A DNA stretch of 8,583 nt from Elusimicrobia bacterium RIFCSPLOWO2_01_FULL_64_13 (GTDB taxonomy: Bacteria > Elusimicrobiota > Elusimicrobia > 2-02-FULL-39-32), in the NCBI GenBank assembly GCA_001800095.1, contig MGUT01000076.1, positions 58,638 through 67,220 on the forward strand. The letters are read 5' to 3'. Shown piece by piece: positions 6,959 through 8,583 of this stretch (the stretch's first letter is position 1; each line of letters begins with the position of its first letter). A model generated the notes under the pieces. The model did not search any database, had not been told where the DNA came from, and was given only the letters and a program-made list of their open reading frames with translations. The translations under genes were made by a program, and so were the position numbers.

Positions 6959-7180
6959 CTATCCCTTCGGGGCCTCCCCGTCACAGGTTCCGGGACCCGC
7001 TAGGCCGGTCTTCCTCAAAATATCCTCCATCAGGCACCATTTCGTGACGGACGACTGCAGCAGGTTCGCCCCCACGAAAGCTGTGAACCATAGCCAATAG
7101 GGATGGACCCAATGGGCCAGGGCCAGACTGGCCAATATGAAGCTTCCCGCGATCAGCCGGATGCGTCTTTCCAGAGTCAT
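6959..7180 (-). CDS. DUF2892 (YgaP-like) small inner-membrane protein
   Basis: 73 residues. ATG (7180) follows a strong SD, GGAGGT (7191 down to 7186), at about 5 nt. The protein starts with RRIRLIAGSFILASLALAHW and continues WLWFTAFVGANLLQSSVTKW, then CLMEDILRKTGL. This is the DUF2892 pattern: two membrane helices with a G.NL.QS loop and a cysteine in 'C.me.iL.k.G'. In some proteins this domain follows a rhodanese domain; here it stands alone. Its biochemical role is not established. It is divergent from ssb and reads towards tRNA-Arg, 48 nt away. Confidence 0.8.
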   Translation of the reverse strand: MTLERRIRLIAGSFILASLALAHWVHPYWLWFTAFVGANLLQSSVTKWCLMEDILRKTGLAGPGTCDGEAPKG

Positions 7181-7258
7181 CGCACACCTCCATTGAACGG
7201 CAGAAACCGTCCTTCCAGTCTATAAAATATTCCTGCGCAGGTGGATATAATTCCCGCC

Positions 7259-7318
7259 TTCAAGTCCTGCGCCCGAGGCGCTATACTTCTGGGGACGGTC
7301 CAATCAAATCCGAGGAGG
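7259..7318 (+). promoter_or_regulatory. Promoter and ribosome-binding site of the ssb-like gene
   Basis: TTCAAG (7259-7264) and TATACT (7282-7287) are spaced by 17 nt. The -10 is good and the -35 weak. A near-perfect SD GAGGAGG (7312-7318) lies 7 nt before ATG 7326. The divergent DUF2892 gene starts about 80 bp to the left. Confidence 0.5.
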
Positions 7319-7325
7319 AATCATC

Positions 7326-7715
7326 ATGAAAGAGAAAGAAGAGCTCATCCCCGAAAAGAAGCCCCCCACGGCCCTGCGCCTGCACCAGCTCAACGACGTC
7401 CGCGTCATCGGCCGGCTGGTGCGGGAGCCGGAGGTGCGGCTCACGTCCAAGGGCCAGTCCGTCTGCCGGCTGGACATAGCGGTGAACCGCCGATATAAGG
7501 GAGCGGACGGCGAATGGAAGGAGGAGGCCTCGTTCATCCCGGTCGTGGTCTGGAGGGAGGAGGCCCAGCGCTGCGGCGACCGGCTGAAGAAGGGAAGCCC
7601 CGTCTACGTGGAAGGGCGGCTCAAGTCGCGCAACTGGGAGACGAAGGAAGGCCAGAAGCGCACCTCCATCGAAGTGGACTCCCGCAGGGTGCAGTTCCTG
7701 GAAAAGGCGGGGTAG
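7326..7715 (+). CDS. ssb: Single-stranded DNA-binding protein, tail-less form
   Basis: 129 residues. Residues 1-22 are a charged extension (MKEKEELIPEKKPPTALRLH). The OB fold follows: NDVRVIGRLVREPEVRLTSKGQSV, then CRLDIAVNRRYKG, ASFIPVVVWREEAQRCGDRLKKGSPVYVEGRLKSRNWE and a closing strand RRVQFLEK. These match SSB strands and the W, F and R positions that contact ssDNA. The protein stops five residues after the OB fold, so it lacks both the flexible linker and the acidic DDDIPF-like tip by which housekeeping SSBs recruit repair and replication proteins. It is not in the rpsF-ssb-rpsR context. It may be an accessory SSB, with the main copy elsewhere. The start is fixed by the strong SD. Confidence 0.88.
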   Translation: MKEKEELIPEKKPPTALRLHQLNDVRVIGRLVREPEVRLTSKGQSVCRLDIAVNRRYKGADGEWKEEASFIPVVVWREEAQRCGDRLKKGSPVYVEGRLKSRNWETKEGQKRTSIEVDSRRVQFLEKAG

Positions 7716-7739
7716 GGGAAGAGGTCTGGATGCGGAGGC

Positions 7740-7897
7740 ACTTCTTTCTTATTCCTATTTTTCTAAGGAAGGAGTACCACCGAAAATTCCTATGAAGTTT
7801 TTTTAAGGAGTTTTCGGAGGGAGCGCCGGTTTCTTATTCCTAATTTTATAAGGAACCGGCATCACCCTCCGAGCCTTAAGAAGTTTTTTAAAGGATT
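7740..7897. repeat. Left palindrome array, downstream of tRNA-Ser
   Basis: Four hairpins in series: 7740-7775 (ACTTCTTTCTTA with TAAGGAAGGAGT), 7780-7817 (CCGAAAATTCC with GGAGTTTTCGG), 7825-7860 (13-bp stem GCCGGTTTCTTAT with ATAAGGAACCGGC) and 7865-7904 (CCCTCCGA with TCGGAGGG, the last arm inside tRNA-Ser). Two cores alternate: TTCTTATTCCTA (7746, 7831; period 85) and CCTNAKGAAGTTTTTT (7789, 7874). CGGAGGGAG, the tRNA 3' end, recurs at 7815 and 7898. Several stem mismatches are T-G, which would pair as G-U if transcribed on the + strand. The first hairpin could also end ssb transcripts. Confidence 0.75.
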
Positions 7898-7989
<92 letters not shown>

Positions 7990-8206
7990 TAATAAAATCT
8001 TCTTAAGTATAGATGGCCTGTACTTTTTCCTCAATATAGAGGAATAAGAAGAAAAGTGCGGCCATCCCTCCATAAAAACATCCTTAAAAAAACTTCTTAA
8101 GCCTTTTTTATGGCCCCATTCCTTAATTTTTAGGAATAAGAAGAGGGGCCATGCGCAACTTAGAATGACAATCCATAAAAACCATTTAAGCCTTTTTTAT
8201 GGCCCC
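7990..8206. repeat. Right palindrome array, upstream of tRNA-Ser, mirror image of the left array
   Basis: The 13-bp tRNA 5' end CGGCCATCCCTCC (7977-7989) recurs at 8059-8071. AGGAATAAGAAGA occurs at 8040 and 8132 (period 92), CTTCTTAAG at 7999 and 8093, and a 21-bp repeat beginning TTAAGCC and ending GGCCCC at 8097 and 8186 (period 89). Hairpins: GGCCATC/GATGGCC (7978-8018), ACTTTT/AAAAGT with inner TTCCTC/GAGGAA (8022-8057), CCATAAAAA/TTTTTATGG (8070-8113 and 8173-8202) and ATGGCCCC/GGGGCCAT (8110-8152). The cores are the same two as on the left but inverted, so the tRNA sits at the centre of an imperfect large inverted repeat. Confidence 0.75.
8006..8034 (-). promoter_or_regulatory. tRNA-Ser promoter inside the repeat array
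   Basis: On the - strand TTGAGG (8034-8029), 17 nt, then TATACT (8011-8006); start expected near 7999, ten nt before the tRNA. The -35 lies in one hairpin core and the -10 overlaps the CTTAAGAAG arm of another. The next repeat copy upstream does not keep the TATACT, so only this copy looks active. Confidence 0.6.
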
Positions 8207-8232
8207 GTTCCCTCATCTCAACGTGCCCCCCT

Positions 8233-8261
8233 ATTTTAACATTCAACCGTCCCCGGCGCAA
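8233..8261 (-). promoter_or_regulatory. Possible second leftward promoter
   Basis: TTGCGC (8261-8256), 17 nt, TAAAAT (8238-8233) on the - strand, reading into the right array and tRNA-Ser. It could give a longer precursor that includes the hairpins. Between 8207 and 8401 I see no gene, only this and small hairpins. Confidence 0.3.
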
Positions 8262-8377
8262 TCGCGATCTTTAACTCATACCCTTTCCTGGCAAACGAAA
8301 AAAGAGAAAGAAACTCTGGCGCTAGGCCAGCTCTTCTTCCTCCTTTGCACTGCAAGGCCTTTCGGGGCGGGTAAGAC

Positions 8378-8434
8378 CGTAGCCAGAAGGCTACGCTGTA
8401 TTTATATCAGAAGTTCCCTTGATAATCTGGCAGC
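8378..8434. other. Hairpin cluster: possible structured RNA or terminator
   Basis: CGTAGCC-agaa-GGCTACG (8378-8395) is a perfect 7-bp stem with a tetraloop. CGCTG (8394-8398) and CAGCG (8430-8434) enclose TATCA/TGATA. There is no T-tract. It lies at and beyond the end of the small - strand ORF and could be its 3' structure. Confidence 0.3.
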
Positions 8435-8506
8435 GTAACCATTATTTGAACCAAATAGAAATAAAATTGAAATGAATTTCAACAAGAAATGAATGCTTTT
8501 TTTCAT
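8402..8506 (-). CDS. Small ORF with signal-peptide-like sequence (possibly a truncated gene)
   Basis: 34 residues from ATG 8506 to TAA 8404-8402, with AGGAG 7 nt before the ATG. The sequence MKKSIHFLLKFISILFLF then GSNNGYAARLSRELLI has a basic start, a hydrophobic core and a small-residue cleavage-like end (GYAA). An in-frame ATG at 8521 would add five residues. It starts 30 nt after the stop of the partial gene to its right, in the same direction. It may be a real small secreted peptide or the 5' remnant of a longer exported protein cut off by sequence decay. It is AT-rich compared with the rest of the window. Confidence 0.45.
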   Translation of the reverse strand: MKKSIHFLLKFISILFLFGSNNGYAARLSRELLI

Positions 8507-8536
8507 CCTTTTTCTCCTCATAGCACCCCCACTATA

Positions 8537-8583
8537 TTACTTCACCACTTCCCAATGGCCGCCTTTGTCGGGGCCGATACGCT
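8537..8583 (-). CDS. C-terminal end of an unknown protein
   Basis: The last 14 codons of a - strand gene running out of the window, ending TAA (8539-8537). They read RIGPDKGGHWEVVK. The other two - strand frames here give less protein-like ends. 'GG.HWEVV' endings occur in some secreted or polymorphic toxin-like proteins, but 14 residues do not allow a family call. The small secretory ORF follows directly. Confidence 0.45.
   Translation of the reverse strand, partial: RIGPDKGGHWEVVK

Noticed and set aside
8371..8400. Cobalamin-riboswitch-like string (AGCCAGAAGGC)
   Set aside because: The rest of the B12-box core is missing and no downstream vitamin B12 gene is seen; it is only the loop of a simple hairpin.
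8199..8438. 79-codon + strand open frame
   Set aside because: No SD, no recognisable motif, and it spans hairpins and a - strand promoter-like site.

Overview
The window is from a GC-rich bacterial chromosome. It has Shine-Dalgarno-led genes, an F-type ATP synthase epsilon tail, two tRNAs without encoded CCA and a class IIIb adenylate cyclase. The lineage cannot be fixed from sequence alone. The style (CHASE2 cyclase, secreted HEAT protein, BrnTA, ssb-like gene) would suit Elusimicrobiota, Deltaproteobacteria or similar groups, and that is only a guess. The single-base frame break in the cyclase would fit a draft or metagenome assembly.

Layout. 2-220: C-terminal end of the ATP synthase epsilon subunit (atpC). 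222-1478: exported TPR/HEAT-repeat protein. 1482-1610: possible 42-residue small ORF ending in an ATGA overlap with the next gene. 1607-3112: MscS-family channel fused to a cyclic-nucleotide-binding domain. 3109-5138: CHASE2-adenylate cyclase with a frameshift near 3650. 5155-5952: polytopic DUF3307 membrane protein. All of these lie on the + strand. Channel and cyclase overlap by 4 nt, so a transmembrane cAMP-producing sensor and a channel with a cAMP-binding cassette look like one signalling module.

5953-8583 is an accessory and tRNA region. It holds a GC-rich hairpin repeat (5996-6081) and a brnT-brnA toxin-antitoxin pair (6202-6697) with a palindromic operator and near-leaderless promoter. 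It continues with tRNA-Arg(ACG) and a DUF2892 membrane protein on the - strand, an ssb-like gene (7326-7715) and tRNA-Ser(GCT) on the - strand. At the right edge, on the - strand, are the last codons of an unknown protein and a tiny secretory-type ORF.

The most unusual structure is a set of short nested palindromes around the two tRNA genes. On both sides of tRNA-Ser, two AT-rich core hairpins alternate with copies and inverted copies of the tRNA's own ends, with a period of about 82-92 bp, in opposite orientation on the two flanks. At tRNA-Arg, a 10-bp copy of its 3' end and an inverted copy bracket the same kind of core. Both tRNA 3' termini directly abut such a hairpin. I know of no named repeat family with this layout.
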